Origin: Desulfobulbaceae bacterium UBA2775
GTDB lineage: Bacteria > Desulfobacterota > Desulfobulbia > Desulfobulbales > Desulfocapsaceae
Length of the DNA: 28,609 bases
Assembly: GCA_002352445.1 (NCBI GenBank)
Contig: DEIL01000021.1
Span: forward strand, 1-28,609
Direction of reading: 5' to 3'
The position numbers and the translations under genes are program-made. The notes under the pieces were generated by a model that was not told the origin of the DNA, did no database searches, and saw only the letters and a program-made list of their open reading frames with translations. Shown in pieces: positions 1 to 8,548 of this stretch. The first letter of the stretch is position 1. Each line of letters opens with the position of its first letter.

Positions 1-13
1 TTTACGACGCCAT
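1..13. mobile_element. 3' end of a 152-bp inverted-repeat element (truncated by window edge)
   Basis: The first 18 bases are identical to positions 13796-13813, the right end of the intact element at 13657-13808 plus five bases of flank. The element end itself is CGACGCCAT, ending here at base 13. Only the terminal fragment is inside the window. This is what an assembly break inside a multicopy element would look like. Confidence 0.75.
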
Positions 14-33
14 CAATTTTAACATCTCTTTGA

Positions 34-1359
34 TCAGGAGTTTTCTTCTCTCTCTTTTGGTAATATCAGGTTCAACAACAAGCCCAAAATCCCGGCAAGA
101 CCAATTTTTTCGATGCCAAATGATCCCGCGGTGAACTTCATACCACCGATACCGCAAACGAGGATTACGGCCACTATAATCAGATTCCTGGGCGTTGTAA
201 GGTCCTGTCCGGATTTTACCAGAGTATTAATGCCCACAACGGTAATCATGCCAAAAAGCAGGATCATGATTCCACCCATCACAGGCGTTGGAATGGTTGC
301 CAGCAAAGCCCCAATCTTGCCTACCAGAGAGAGAAGAATAGCAGCAATTGCCGCCCAGGTCATAATTGCCGGATTGTACGCTTTAGTCAGTGCCACCGCT
401 CCACTAACCTCTGAATAGGTTGTATTTGGCGGACCGCCAAGCATTGAGGCAAGGGTGGTTGCAATACCGTCACCCAGCATCGTGTTTTCAATACCCGGAT
501 CCTCCACGTAGTCTTTGCCAGTAATTGATCCAACCGCAAGAACATCACCGAAATGTTCAATCGCAGGGGCAATAGCCACGGGAACAATAAATAAAACGGC
601 CTCCCATTTCCATTCGGGCATTACAAAAGCGGGCATCGCAAGCCATGCTTTATCTGCCAGAGGAGCCAGAGAAATCAGTGCAGGAGCTGTCCAGTTCTGC
701 AGGGTTCCCGGGTCAAACGATGCCTGCACAGAAGCGGTAAATCCTGTAACGTCAAGAAAAAGAGCTGCCAGGTAGCCGCCACAGATACCACAGAGAATCG
801 GAATTAATTTTAACCAGCCTTTGCCAAGCAAGGACACAAGCACCGTTGTTATAAGTGCGACCCCGGCGATGATCATGGCGGTTTTTTCAGGAACCAGCCA
901 TGCCGACCCGTCTCCCGTGCGTCCAGCAGCCATATGTACAGCCACCGGAGCCAGAACAAGGCCGATAACCATAATAACAGGACCGGTAACAACAGGAGGA
1001 AGAATTCTGTGGAGTACATCAGAGCCGAAAAATCGGATGGCAAAACTTAAGACAACATAGAGGCCACCGGCTGCAGCAAGACCACACATGGTCGCAGGAA
1101 TTCCCCAGGTCTGCACTCCATAGATAATTGGTGCAATAAAGGCAAAGGAGGAGGCCAGAAATACAGGCACCTTTCCCCTAGTAATAATCTGGAACACCAA
1201 AGTCCCGAGCCCGGCTGTAAAAAGTGCCACATTGGGATCAAGGCCTGTCAATATCGGAACAAGAACCAGTGCGCCAAAAGCGACAAACAGCATCTGTGCT
1301 CCAAGCAAACCATCACCCAATCTGAATTTATAATCACTGCTTTGCATCTCACCGGGCAT
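34..1359 (-). CDS. uraA: uracil permease (NCS2 family, UraA)
   Basis: Inner-membrane uracil:proton symporter of the NCS2 family, about 441 residues with the expected run of hydrophobic segments. It carries the family's transport-core signatures: an IEHFGD stretch (UraA has AEHVGH there), a PPNTTYSEVSG stretch in the half-helix that lines the substrate site, and PVMGGI near the last core helix. An in-frame ATG lies five codons further upstream, but that codon forms part of the GGAGG Shine-Dalgarno sequence eight bases before the ATG at 1359, so 1359 is chosen. It follows upp in the same direction with a 170-base gap, and the two form a uracil uptake and salvage pair. No terminator is visible between its stop and the window edge. 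The family call is sure. Uracil over xanthine as substrate rests on similarity to UraA and on the upp neighbour. Confidence 0.93.
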   Translation of the reverse strand: MPGEMQSSDYKFRLGDGLLGAQMLFVAFGALVLVPILTGLDPNVALFTAGLGTLVFQIITRGKVPVFLASSFAFIAPIIYGVQTWGIPATMCGLAAAGGLYVVLSFAIRFFGSDVLHRILPPVVTGPVIMVIGLVLAPVAVHMAAGRTGDGSAWLVPEKTAMIIAGVALITTVLVSLLGKGWLKLIPILCGICGGYLAALFLDVTGFTASVQASFDPGTLQNWTAPALISLAPLADKAWLAMPAFVMPEWKWEAVLFIVPVAIAPAIEHFGDVLAVGSITGKDYVEDPGIENTMLGDGIATTLASMLGGPPNTTYSEVSGAVALTKAYNPAIMTWAAIAAILLSLVGKIGALLATIPTPVMGGIMILLFGMITVVGINTLVKSGQDLTTPRNLIIVAVILVCGIGGMKFTAGSFGIEKIGLAGILGLLLNLILPKEREENS

Positions 1360-1453
1360 ACTTACAACCTCCATTTAATAATTCTTGAAACTATTCGATA
1401 AACTCCGATTTCAATCTAATGTCGTGTTAACCCAGAAATAGCGCGTCTGTGTA

Positions 1454-1494
1454 ATTCCCGCGCAGGTGGGAGATAAGCCAAGACTTCGATCCAG
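1454..1494 (+). repeat. REP-like intergenic repeat, copy A
   Basis: The core TTCCCGCGCAGGTGGGA is an imperfect palindrome, and the flank AGACTTCGATCCAG is shared with an inverted copy at 11729-11770. A shorter relative lies at 19315-19336. This copy sits between upp and uraA. Short palindromes of this sort resemble the REP-type repeats scattered between genes in many bacteria. Any effect on the upp-uraA message is unknown. Confidence 0.6.
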
Positions 1495-1529
1495 GGAATT
1501 TTGCTATGAAACTGCAATGACTTTCAGGA

Positions 1530-2156
1530 TTACTTCGTCCCGAAAATCTTATCTCCGGCATCACCGAGTCCGGGCAATATATATCCCACCTCATTTAACC
1601 GATCATCAACCGAAGCAACATAAATTTCCACATCAGGGTGGGCTTCCGTCACTTTCTTTATTCCTTCCGGTGCCGCGACAATAAACAGCCCCTTTATTTT
1701 TTTGCACCCCGCTTTCTTCAGGGTCTCAATAGTTGCTATAAGGGTTCCGCCTGTGGCCAGCATCGGATCAAGTATCAGAGCAACACGCTCATCGATCTCT
1801 TTTGCTAATTTGACATAATACTCTACCGGCTGAAGAGTCTCTTCGTTTCGATAATACCCGACAACACTCACCTTGGCAGAGGGAATGAGATCAATAACAC
1901 CATCCATCATGCCAAGACCAGCCCGCAGAATTGGCACAATAGTGATCTTCTTTCCCTGCAGTGTGTCAACTTCTACTGATCCGGCCCAACCCTCGATTGT
2001 TTTTTTCTGAACAGGAAGATCCTTTGTGGCTTCATAGGTCAATAACCTGGCAACCTCCGAGGAGAGATCCCTGAAGTCTTTTGTTGAAATATCACACTCT
2101 CGCATGAGACCGAGTTTATGTTTAATCAGTGGGTGATCCGCTACATGTACAGCCAT
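1530..2156 (-). CDS. upp: uracil phosphoribosyltransferase
   Basis: Cytosolic enzyme that joins uracil to PRPP to give UMP and pyrophosphate (pyrimidine salvage). The product is 208 residues, the normal length for Upp. The PRPP-binding loop reads ALILDPMLATGGT at about residues 125-137, and the uracil-binding C-terminal part contains GYILPGLGDAGD. The ATG is preceded by GGGAG at a six-base spacing. It lies upstream of uraA on the same strand, so imported uracil can be trapped at once as UMP. A strong terminator at 2222-2256 separates it from the transporter gene upstream, so upp probably has its own promoter within about 65 bases of its start. I could not identify that promoter with confidence. 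Confidence 0.96.
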   Translation of the reverse strand: MAVHVADHPLIKHKLGLMRECDISTKDFRDLSSEVARLLTYEATKDLPVQKKTIEGWAGSVEVDTLQGKKITIVPILRAGLGMMDGVIDLIPSAKVSVVGYYRNEETLQPVEYYVKLAKEIDERVALILDPMLATGGTLIATIETLKKAGCKKIKGLFIVAAPEGIKKVTEAHPDVEIYVASVDDRLNEVGYILPGLGDAGDKIFGTK

Positions 2157-2221
2157 AATTGTCTCCCAAAGTTATTGGCTCGTATTTCTTACGATACAAA
2201 ACATACGTGGGTGTCAGTTAT

Positions 2222-2256
2222 AAAAAAAACCGGGGAAATAGCAAGGTATTTTCCGG
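2222..2256 (-). terminator. Rho-independent terminator of the DMT transporter gene
   Basis: Read on the minus strand, CCGGAAAATA pairs with TATTTCCCCGG across a six-base loop, with one bulged base, and is followed directly by eight T residues. It lies 22 bases past the stop of the DMT gene and before upp. A hairpin followed by an unbroken T tract is the classic intrinsic terminator form. Confidence 0.75.
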
Positions 2257-2277
2257 ATCAAAAGCAAGCTGCAGAGA

Positions 2278-3180
2278 TCAGTTTAAAATCCGGGCTTTGC
2301 CGATTTTAGTATGGGGAAGAAGTTCTACAGCGATAATACTGGCAAAAATAAGAGCACCTCCCATAAACTGCATGGTGGTGAGTCGTTCTCCTAAAAACAG
2401 CATCCCGCTCAGTGCTGCAAATACCGTCTCTGAGCTGAGAATAATTGCTGCATCCGGCGCCGGAGTATATCTCTGACCGATAACCTGCAGGGTAAAAGCC
2501 ATTCCAACAGAAAAAACACCGACATAGCAGATACCCAAGACAGCACCGATGAAATCGGCAGCCAGTGGGCTTTCAACAATATAGCCCAAAATCAATCCGA
2601 AGATTCCGCAAACAGTAAATTGCACCACCGCGACAACCAGAGGAGCCCTGGTCTTCGATGCCATAGCTCCCACCAGAATGACATGGACAGCCCAGAACAG
2701 GGCACTTGAGATTACCCAGAGATCACCTTCAGCTAATTCAACTCTCTGTGCCCCACTCATGATATATGTGCCGACAAGACAACAGATTGCTGCAGGCCAG
2801 ACAATAAAATGCACTTTTCGTTTTAAAAAAAGAAGGCCGAGGAATGGTACCATGGGAACATAGAGTGCGGTGAGAAAACCTGAATTTGTTACGCTGGTGC
2901 GAAGAATACCATGTTGTTGCAGAACGGCCGCAGTCAGCAGAACAGTACCGGTGATTACAAGTTTCTGCCAATCTCTCCGCTGAAACTTCCTCTCCTCTCT
3001 CTCGACTCGTCTGAACTGTCTGATGGCAAAAGGGAACACAATAAGCGCACCCACAAGAAATCGAGCTCCGGTAAAACTGATTGTACCGAGATTTCCAACA
3101 CCTATCTGCTGGACTACAAAGCTGGATCCCCAGATAACAGCGGCCAGGGCAAGGAGTAAATTTGCCTGTAATCGACTCAT
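2278..3180 (-). CDS. EamA/RhaT-type (DMT superfamily) transporter
   Basis: A probable ten-helix inner-membrane carrier of the drug/metabolite transporter superfamily, about 300 residues. The N-terminal repeat opens with the common EamA pattern LLLALAAVIWGSSFV, and a second repeat begins near residue 146 (GDLWVISSALFWAVHVIL). A glycine- and glutamate-rich motif, SSETVFAALSGMLFLGE, sits near the end as is usual in this family. A TTG fourteen codons upstream overlaps the -10 box at 3222-3227 and cannot be the start. The ATG at 3180 has AGGAT at a suitable distance. It is bounded by its own promoter and terminator, so it is a single-gene unit. The substrate cannot be read from sequence; members export amino acids, purines or other small metabolites. 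Confidence 0.85.
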   Translation of the reverse strand: MSRLQANLLLALAAVIWGSSFVVQQIGVGNLGTISFTGARFLVGALIVFPFAIRQFRRVEREERKFQRRDWQKLVITGTVLLTAAVLQQHGILRTSVTNSGFLTALYVPMVPFLGLLFLKRKVHFIVWPAAICCLVGTYIMSGAQRVELAEGDLWVISSALFWAVHVILVGAMASKTRAPLVVAVVQFTVCGIFGLILGYIVESPLAADFIGAVLGICYVGVFSVGMAFTLQVIGQRYTPAPDAAIILSSETVFAALSGMLFLGERLTTMQFMGGALIFASIIAVELLPHTKIGKARILN

Positions 3181-3221
3181 ATCTATCCTGTGAATAAAAC
3201 TCAACTCATTGTTCGGCCGCA

Positions 3222-3249
3222 ATTATACACCGACAGAGCAATTTTACAA
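3222..3249 (-). promoter_or_regulatory. sigma-70-type promoter of the DMT gene
   Basis: On the minus strand TTGTAA (3244-3249) and a perfect TATAAT (3222-3227) are spaced by 16 bases. The start of transcription would fall near 3215, leaving a leader of about 35 bases before the ATG at 3180. Confidence 0.6.
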
Positions 3250-3578
3250 CACTTTCAACAATCGTCCCGGCTCTTAAGACCAGCTCAATTTTTCATTTTG
3301 ACCGATTTATTCACATTTTGTGTTTCATATGAAACATATGATGACTATATTGAACGTTCTTTCAATGAACTATCTTGGTGAAATCGAAGAACTTAAATTC
3401 TTCATGATCCTGTCATTCCCGTAGAGGAAACTTTTTTTTCAGGCCATTAATCTTCCAGGTTTACTTTATGGATATTCTATCTAACACCCATGAAATGAAT
3501 TTCACAACGAAGCATGAAAGTCGGGATAAGTACCTTGAAAGTATATGTGACCACATAATTTCAAAATACACTCCTCAG
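3250..3578. other. intergenic region between DMT gene and glpR relic
   Basis: About 330 bases with no credible gene. It holds a perfect GTTTCATATGAAAC palindrome near 3323-3336 and a second small inverted repeat, TTGAA and TTCAA around a six-base spacer, near 3350-3365. Either could bind a regulator of the divergent genes, but neither can be assigned. The sequence is AT-rich and the stretch after 3400 has no clear structure. Confidence 0.4.
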
Positions 3579-3622
3579 TTTCTTGTTTTTTATGACAGGG
3601 TTTATGGAGTAAGGTACTAAAC
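3579..3622 (+). repeat. 44-bp repeat, copy 1 (upstream of the glpR relic)
   Basis: It matches 14111-14154 at 39 of 44 positions without gaps and ends in the shared GTAAGGYACTAAAC. Copy 1 ends inside the region homologous to the first codons of the DeoR-type relic, and copy 2 ends 40 bases before glpK. No start codon of the relic is found next to it, so the repeat may have replaced the native 5' end. Confidence 0.6.
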
Positions 3623-4051
3623 GGCAAAACAAGATCCTCGCTCTTGCCGGACAAAATGGCCGGATTGATGTGGAAGAGTTATCCATCACTTTCGAAGTCT
3701 CTCTGCAAACAATCAGAAAAGATCTTAACACCCTCTGCGACAGACAGCTCCGGCAAAGGGCACATGGCGGTGCTATTGTCGCCTCAGGCATTGAAATTGT
3801 GAGCTATAACGCAAGGCGCCTACTCGCTCCCGGTGCCAAAAAAGCAATAGGGAAAAAGGCTGCAGGACTGATCCCCGCTTGATTACGATTTCATAGAGGT
3901 CCGTGTTGCCCAGGCAATAATAGAAAATGCACGGCACGTGATCCTAGGAGCTTGTCCGAGAATAACAGAGGTCTGTATGTGTCATAACAGCCTCAAATCA
4001 AGGGACTGTGTCCCCGACTTGAAAAAAGAATGCTTAAAGGTACACCCATGA
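3616..4051 (+). pseudogene. relic of a DeoR-family glycerol repressor (glpR) upstream of glpD
   Basis: The frame from 3616 encodes a normal DeoR N-terminus: KRQNKILALAGQ, then the winged-helix segment with VSLQTIRKDLNTL and the family hallmark RAHGGAI. It continues to about residue 88, where a stop occurs at 3880-3882. In the +1 frame the next codons read DYDFIEVRVAQAIIENARHV, which aligns with DYDLREVRV near residue 185 of the intact GlpR at 10835-11638. So about 92 codons of the ligand-sensing domain are deleted at 3875-3881, with a frameshift. The tail after that point does not resemble the family and runs open to a TGA that overlaps the glpD start as ATGA. There is no convincing start codon and the only in-frame GTG lies inside the helix-turn-helix. 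It is probably non-functional. It marks an older glpR-glpD operon whose regulator was lost, perhaps replaced by the intact GlpR. Confidence 0.85.
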
Positions 4052-5592
4052 AAACTCCCGTTTTTGATCTTGCCATAATAGGCGGCGGTATTAACGGCTG
4101 CGGTATCGCCCGTGATGCTGCAGGACGCGGTTTGTCGGTCTTTCTCTGCGAACAGAATGACCTGGCCAGCGGTACTTCATCAGCCAGCACCAAGCTTATT
4201 CATGGCGGGCTGCGCTATCTCGAATATTATGAATTTCGTTTAGTACGAGAATCGCTCCGGGAGCGCGAAGTGCTTCTCAATGCGGCACCCCATATCATCT
4301 GGCCGCTGCGCTTTATACTCCCCCACCATAAAGGATTACGCCCCGCCTGGATGATACGGTTAGGGCTGTTTCTCTACGATCATATTGGCGGCAGAAAACT
4401 GCTGCCGGGAACAAGCAGCGTAAACCTTGCCACCGACGAAGCGGGAAAATCACTGAAGGGCAACTACAAAAAGGGTTTTGAATATTCAGACTGCTGGGTA
4501 ATGGACAGTCGCCTGGTTATCCTCAACGCCATGGATGCGGCAGCCAAAGGTGCCGAGATACGAGTCAGAACTCCCCTTATCTCAGCGGAAAGAACTAAAA
4601 ATATCTGGACCCTGAAAATTCTGGATAAGAACAGCGGTAAAGAAAGTACGGTGAAAGCCCGGGCACTTGTTAACGCGAGCGGTCCCTGGCTTGACACCCT
4701 CCTCAACCACATTTCCCATACCAAAACAGCAGAACATATCCGAATGGTAAAGGGGAGCCATATACTGGTGAATAAACTCTTCGAGCACGAACGCGCCTAT
4801 ATCTTCCAAAATGACGATAACCGTATCATCTTTGCAATTCCATTCCAGAACAGATTTACCCTTATCGGCACTACAGATGTTGACTTTCACGGTAAGCCGG
4901 ATGAAGTGGAAATTGACTCCGACGAAATCAGCTATCTCTGTGAGGCGGCCAATGAATATTTTACCACACAGATTGGGCCTGCAGATGTAGTCTACAGCTA
5001 CTCGGGGATCAGACCCCTCTTTGATGACGGTAAGAGTGATGCCAAGGCTGCCACCCGGGACTATGTACTCAAACGTGATACAGGTGATGGGGAACCGCCT
5101 CTGCTTTCCATTTACGGCGGCAAGATAACCACCTATAGAAAACTTGCCGAATCTGTACTGGACAAACTCAGCGATTTCCTGCCCGGGATGAAAGATCCCT
5201 GGACTGAGACAGCCAACCTTCCCGGCGGGGATTTTTCACCCGATGGTTTCCCGGGTGAGGTGAAAAAGCTCAGCACCACCTGCCCTGTTATATCAGAAAA
5301 ACATGCAACTCGGTTGATCAGGACATATGGTACCTGTGCCCATACAATGTGCAAACATATCAGGACACCGGAACAACTTGGTACCCACTTTGGTCATCAG
5401 CTTTATGGCTTTGAAGTAGATTACCTGCTTTCCCGGGAATGGGCACAGAGCGCCGAAGATATACTCTGGCGACGTACCAGGATGGGTCTCTTTTTAGGCC
5501 CGGAGGAAACTGTGCGGCTGGAAAACTATATAAATGAGAAATGCGAACGGGTGTTTTACAGTGGTGATTCCACCAGACATTTCTCCCTATGA
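4048..5592 (+). CDS. glpD: FAD-dependent glycerol-3-phosphate dehydrogenase (GlpD)
   Basis: Membrane-associated flavoprotein that oxidises sn-glycerol 3-phosphate to dihydroxyacetone phosphate and passes electrons to the quinone pool. The product is 514 residues, near the usual 500. The FAD dinucleotide-binding fold is at the N-terminus (AIIGGGINGCGIARDAAGRG), followed by the GlpD signature TSSASTKLIHGGLRYLE. Further on come FTLIGTTDVDF and YSGIRPLFDD, both typical of the substrate domain, and the GGKITTYRKLAE motif that closes the FAD site. The ATG at 4048 has AAGG seven bases before it and is preferred over the ATG at 4030. The ATGA overlap with the end of the glpR relic suggests they were once translationally coupled. 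It coexists with GlpABC at 19423-23625, so there are two alternative routes for the same oxidation. Confidence 0.95.
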   Translation: MKTPVFDLAIIGGGINGCGIARDAAGRGLSVFLCEQNDLASGTSSASTKLIHGGLRYLEYYEFRLVRESLREREVLLNAAPHIIWPLRFILPHHKGLRPAWMIRLGLFLYDHIGGRKLLPGTSSVNLATDEAGKSLKGNYKKGFEYSDCWVMDSRLVILNAMDAAAKGAEIRVRTPLISAERTKNIWTLKILDKNSGKESTVKARALVNASGPWLDTLLNHISHTKTAEHIRMVKGSHILVNKLFEHERAYIFQNDDNRIIFAIPFQNRFTLIGTTDVDFHGKPDEVEIDSDEISYLCEAANEYFTTQIGPADVVYSYSGIRPLFDDGKSDAKAATRDYVLKRDTGDGEPPLLSIYGGKITTYRKLAESVLDKLSDFLPGMKDPWTETANLPGGDFSPDGFPGEVKKLSTTCPVISEKHATRLIRTYGTCAHTMCKHIRTPEQLGTHFGHQLYGFEVDYLLSREWAQSAEDILWRRTRMGLFLGPEETVRLENYINEKCERVFYSGDSTRHFSL

Positions 5593-5629
5593 AGATATAA
5601 CCTCTGGATTTCTAAATTATCTTTGCTTA

Positions 5630-6193
5630 CTAAAATTGATAGAAGAAACCTAATGATAAGGAGGATGTCAGCATTATTTCTACACCAAAGTGTTCTCGAT
5701 AAATACACTGTGCATATAACCCCGCAATAGGAACAATAGGAGAAACATCTGAGAATGGAGCCTCACCTTCTTCGTAACCATAGGCAAGACCAAGACGATA
5801 CCCTGTGGCAAAACCCCAATGATTACTCAATCTACTGGTGTAAAAATTTCTTGCCAGACCAGCTGTCCATGTTCTGTTATAAAATGAATTTTCAAAGGTG
5901 CCTAAGAAAAAATCATTATATTGGATACCAATGAGATTCTGCTTCCAATTTCGGGTGTTAAGACTCTTGCGATCAAAATGATAACTGAACATCCCTAAGT
6001 AGAACTGGTTTTCAGTGGATTTGCCCTTGATAAAATTGGTGAAGTCAAATTTTTCTTCGATATCTACTTCTGTTTCATCTCCTTTCATTTCGTCGGAGGC
6101 TATACCCCAAACTACTGAAAATAATGAGAAGAACATCCAAATAAAGGAAAATACACAGCATAACCACTTTGACAAATAATCTACTCTTCTCAT
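5630..6193 (-). CDS. small outer-membrane beta-barrel protein, function unknown
   Basis: I do not recognise a named family with certainty. The 187-residue product opens with a basic N-terminus and a long hydrophobic stretch (about residues 8-32) that looks like a signal peptide, perhaps cleaved after VVWGIA. The mature part alternates polar and aromatic residues (NQFYLGMFSYHF, NLIGIQYNDFFLGTF, RTWTAGLARNFY, GFATGYRLGLAYGY) and ends in phenylalanine (LGFFYQF). That is the pattern of a small barrel of roughly eight strands inserted by the Bam machinery. Size and pattern recall PagP-like or OmpW-like barrels, but no catalytic motif can be claimed. It converges on glpD with 37 bases between the stops. 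The Shine-Dalgarno is weak (GAAGAG). A role in passage of glycerol or glycerol phosphate across the outer membrane is only a guess from position. Confidence 0.6.
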   Translation of the reverse strand: MRRVDYLSKWLCCVFSFIWMFFSLFSVVWGIASDEMKGDETEVDIEEKFDFTNFIKGKSTENQFYLGMFSYHFDRKSLNTRNWKQNLIGIQYNDFFLGTFENSFYNRTWTAGLARNFYTSRLSNHWGFATGYRLGLAYGYEEGEAPFSDVSPIVPIAGLYAQCIYREHFGVEIMLTSSLSLGFFYQF

Positions 6194-6434
6194 TATGATT
6201 GCTCTTCATAGCGTAGTAACAATCTTACACTTTTTCCTGATCGTCAGGTTGTGATGGTGTCCTAACGAGTCCGATCTCCTCAACAATGTTGCCTGACTCC
6301 TTTAGAATCCGTATGATCTAACGTTACCAATCAGCCACAAGTGGGTCAATAATTTTCACCTGGGCAAAGAAACCCTTTCTGTCCAAATGGACTGTGACCT
6401 GGGCAAGTAAAAAAGGACACTTTTCTAAGCTGCT
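6194..6434. other. intergenic region with a possible degraded insertion-sequence end
   Basis: There is no gene here. Positions 6326-6419 contain GTGGGTCAATAATTTTCACC and two direct repeats of ACCTGGGCAA about 38 bases apart, and the stretch ends in AAAAAAGGACA (TGTCC on the other strand). Repeated short boxes ending in TGTCC-like sequence resemble IS21-family ends, which carry several transposase-binding repeats. No transposase fragment is present, so this would be a solo end or a relic. The stretch stops about 16 bases beyond the glpU stop codon. Confidence 0.3.
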
Positions 6435-6716
6435 TTATACATATCTAAAGACAAATACAAACCAACCAATCGCCAGCGCGAGTCCGCCCCACAACGGCGC
6501 ACCGAAAAAAGCCAGCCAGCCAAGGTTGATAAAACCGGTGCCAAGCCAGGAAATGAACAGTCTGTCGCCGCGTGTGGTATCCAGACCAAACACGCCGTGC
6601 CTTGGATTCCCGCCAGGGCTGAAACGTTCCCATACTCCCATGGCAGCAATTGATAAGACTAAAACTATGAAGAAAGCGGCTGTTGGCCAGGTCCAGGCCA
6701 TCCAGGATAAACCCAT
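6435..6716 (-). CDS. glpU: small membrane protein of the glycerol ABC importer (DUF2160, GlpU-like)
   Basis: A 93-residue protein with two or three hydrophobic segments (TAAFFIVLVLSIAAMGVW, then the C-terminal GLALAIGWFVFVF). It matches the DUF2160 pattern, including LSWMAWTWPTA at the start and TTRGDRLFISWLG in the middle. In rhizobial glycerol operons a gene of this family (glpU) sits between the permeases and glpV; its exact role in transport is not known. GAGGG lies nine bases before the ATG. It is the last gene of the importer set here, separated from glpQ by a 142-bp miniature element, so its expression may have been weakened or decoupled. The reading frame is intact and of normal family length, and the conserved TTRGDR block argues that it is still functional. 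Confidence 0.85.
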   Translation of the reverse strand: MGLSWMAWTWPTAAFFIVLVLSIAAMGVWERFSPGGNPRHGVFGLDTTRGDRLFISWLGTGFINLGWLAFFGAPLWGGLALAIGWFVFVFRYV

Positions 6717-6735
6717 GACATTAAACCCTCTGATT

Positions 6736-6877
6736 AGTGTCTGTCCATAATGTGAAATTTTATCCTAAATCGAGGCGCTCGATAAATTTACCCACAGGCA
6801 TATAGTTGATATACCGAGGATTAAATTTTGAAGACAACAAAGAGTTAGGATAAAAGAGCCATTTACGGACAGGCACT
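6736..6877. mobile_element. 142-bp miniature inverted-repeat element between glpQ and glpU
   Basis: The left end AGTGTCTGTCC...TATCCTAA (6736-6768) and the right end TTAGGATAAAA...GGACAGGCACT (6845-6877) form imperfect terminal inverted repeats of 33 bp, with the outer 11 and inner 11 bases nearly identical. The interior has no open frame but holds a small ATCGAG/CTCGAT hairpin. The element begins two bases from the glpQ stop. No adjacent target duplication is convincing: an 8-bp TTAAACCC repeat occurs at 6721-6728 and 6880-6887, but it is offset by seven and two bases. It is probably a MITE mobilised by a transposase elsewhere in the genome. Confidence 0.75.
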
Positions 6878-6879
6878 GG

Positions 6880-7683
<804 letters not shown>

Positions 7684-7684
7684 G

Positions 7685-8548
7685 TTACTGCTCCTCGTTA
7701 CGCATCATGAGAGTGTAGAACACCCAGCAGATCAGCAAAACCACCAGGAAGTAGATCAGGGACATCGCTGCCGCCGGACCCAGGTCAAACTGACCGAGCG
7801 CGATCTTGACCAGATCAATCGACAGGAAGGTAGTTGTGTTGCCGGGACCGCCACCAGTTAACACAAATGGTTCGGTATAGATCATGAAACTATCCATGAA
7901 ACGCAACAGGATTGCGATGGTCAATACCCGCTTCATTTTCGGCAGCTGTATATATCGGAATATCGCCCAGCGGCTGGCACCATCGATATGCGCGGCCTGG
8001 TAATAGTCATCGGGTATGGAGCTCAGACCCGCGTAACAGAGCAGCACAACCAGCGAAGTCCAGTGCCACACATCCATAAGCACGGTGGTCATCCAGGCTG
8101 CCACCGGCTGCCGGGTAAAATTGTAATCAATGCCCATTGAATTCAGGGTGTGTCCCAACAGGCCGATATCAGGCAGTGCGAAAATATTCCACATGGCACC
8201 AACTACGTTCCATGGAATCAGCAGCGGCAACGCCATCAGCACCAGGCAAACCGACACCCAAGGGCCTTTACGCGGCATGGTCAACGCAACACCGATGCCG
8301 AGCGGCACTTCGATCGCCAGAATCATGCCGGTATACAGCAGTTGACGTACGAGGGCATCGTGAAAGCGATCCGAGCGCAACACCTGTTCGAACCAGGTCG
8401 TTCCCTCCCAGAAGAACACATTGTTGCCGAAGGTTTCCTGGAAGGCATAATTGACCACCGTCATCAGCGGAATAAATGCATTGAAGGCGACCAGTACCAG
8501 TACCGGTGCCACCAGCCACCAGGCTTTTTGGTTCAATGTTTTATTCAT
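7685..8548 (-). CDS. glpP: glycerol ABC transporter permease (MalF-type)
   Basis: Partner permease of GlpQ, 287 residues, with six predicted membrane helices. The N-terminal helix (AWWLVAPVLVLVAFNAFIPL) is followed by a periplasmic loop rich in aromatic residues. The EAA coupling motif is YAGLSSIPDDYYQAAHIDG, followed by ASRWAIFRYIQLP. The segment FVLTGGGPGNTTTFLSI is highly typical of carbohydrate and polyol (CUT1-type) permeases. The ATG at 8548 is preceded by GGAGG at eight bases; an upstream TTG would lie inside that site and is rejected. The start overlaps the glpT stop by eight bases (ATGAATAA), so the two are translationally coupled. By eye, glpP and glpQ look richer in GC than the neighbouring norD and glpK, which may hint at transfer of the importer cluster, but no composition was computed. 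Confidence 0.92.
   Translation of the reverse strand: MNKTLNQKAWWLVAPVLVLVAFNAFIPLMTVVNYAFQETFGNNVFFWEGTTWFEQVLRSDRFHDALVRQLLYTGMILAIEVPLGIGVALTMPRKGPWVSVCLVLMALPLLIPWNVVGAMWNIFALPDIGLLGHTLNSMGIDYNFTRQPVAAWMTTVLMDVWHWTSLVVLLCYAGLSSIPDDYYQAAHIDGASRWAIFRYIQLPKMKRVLTIAILLRFMDSFMIYTEPFVLTGGGPGNTTTFLSIDLVKIALGQFDLGPAAAMSLIYFLVVLLICWVFYTLMMRNEEQ

Noticed and set aside
3670..3882. A functional 70-residue DeoR mini-protein from the GTG at 3670
   Set aside because: The start would cut off the first part of the winged helix and there is no ribosome-binding site. A deletion relic explains it better.
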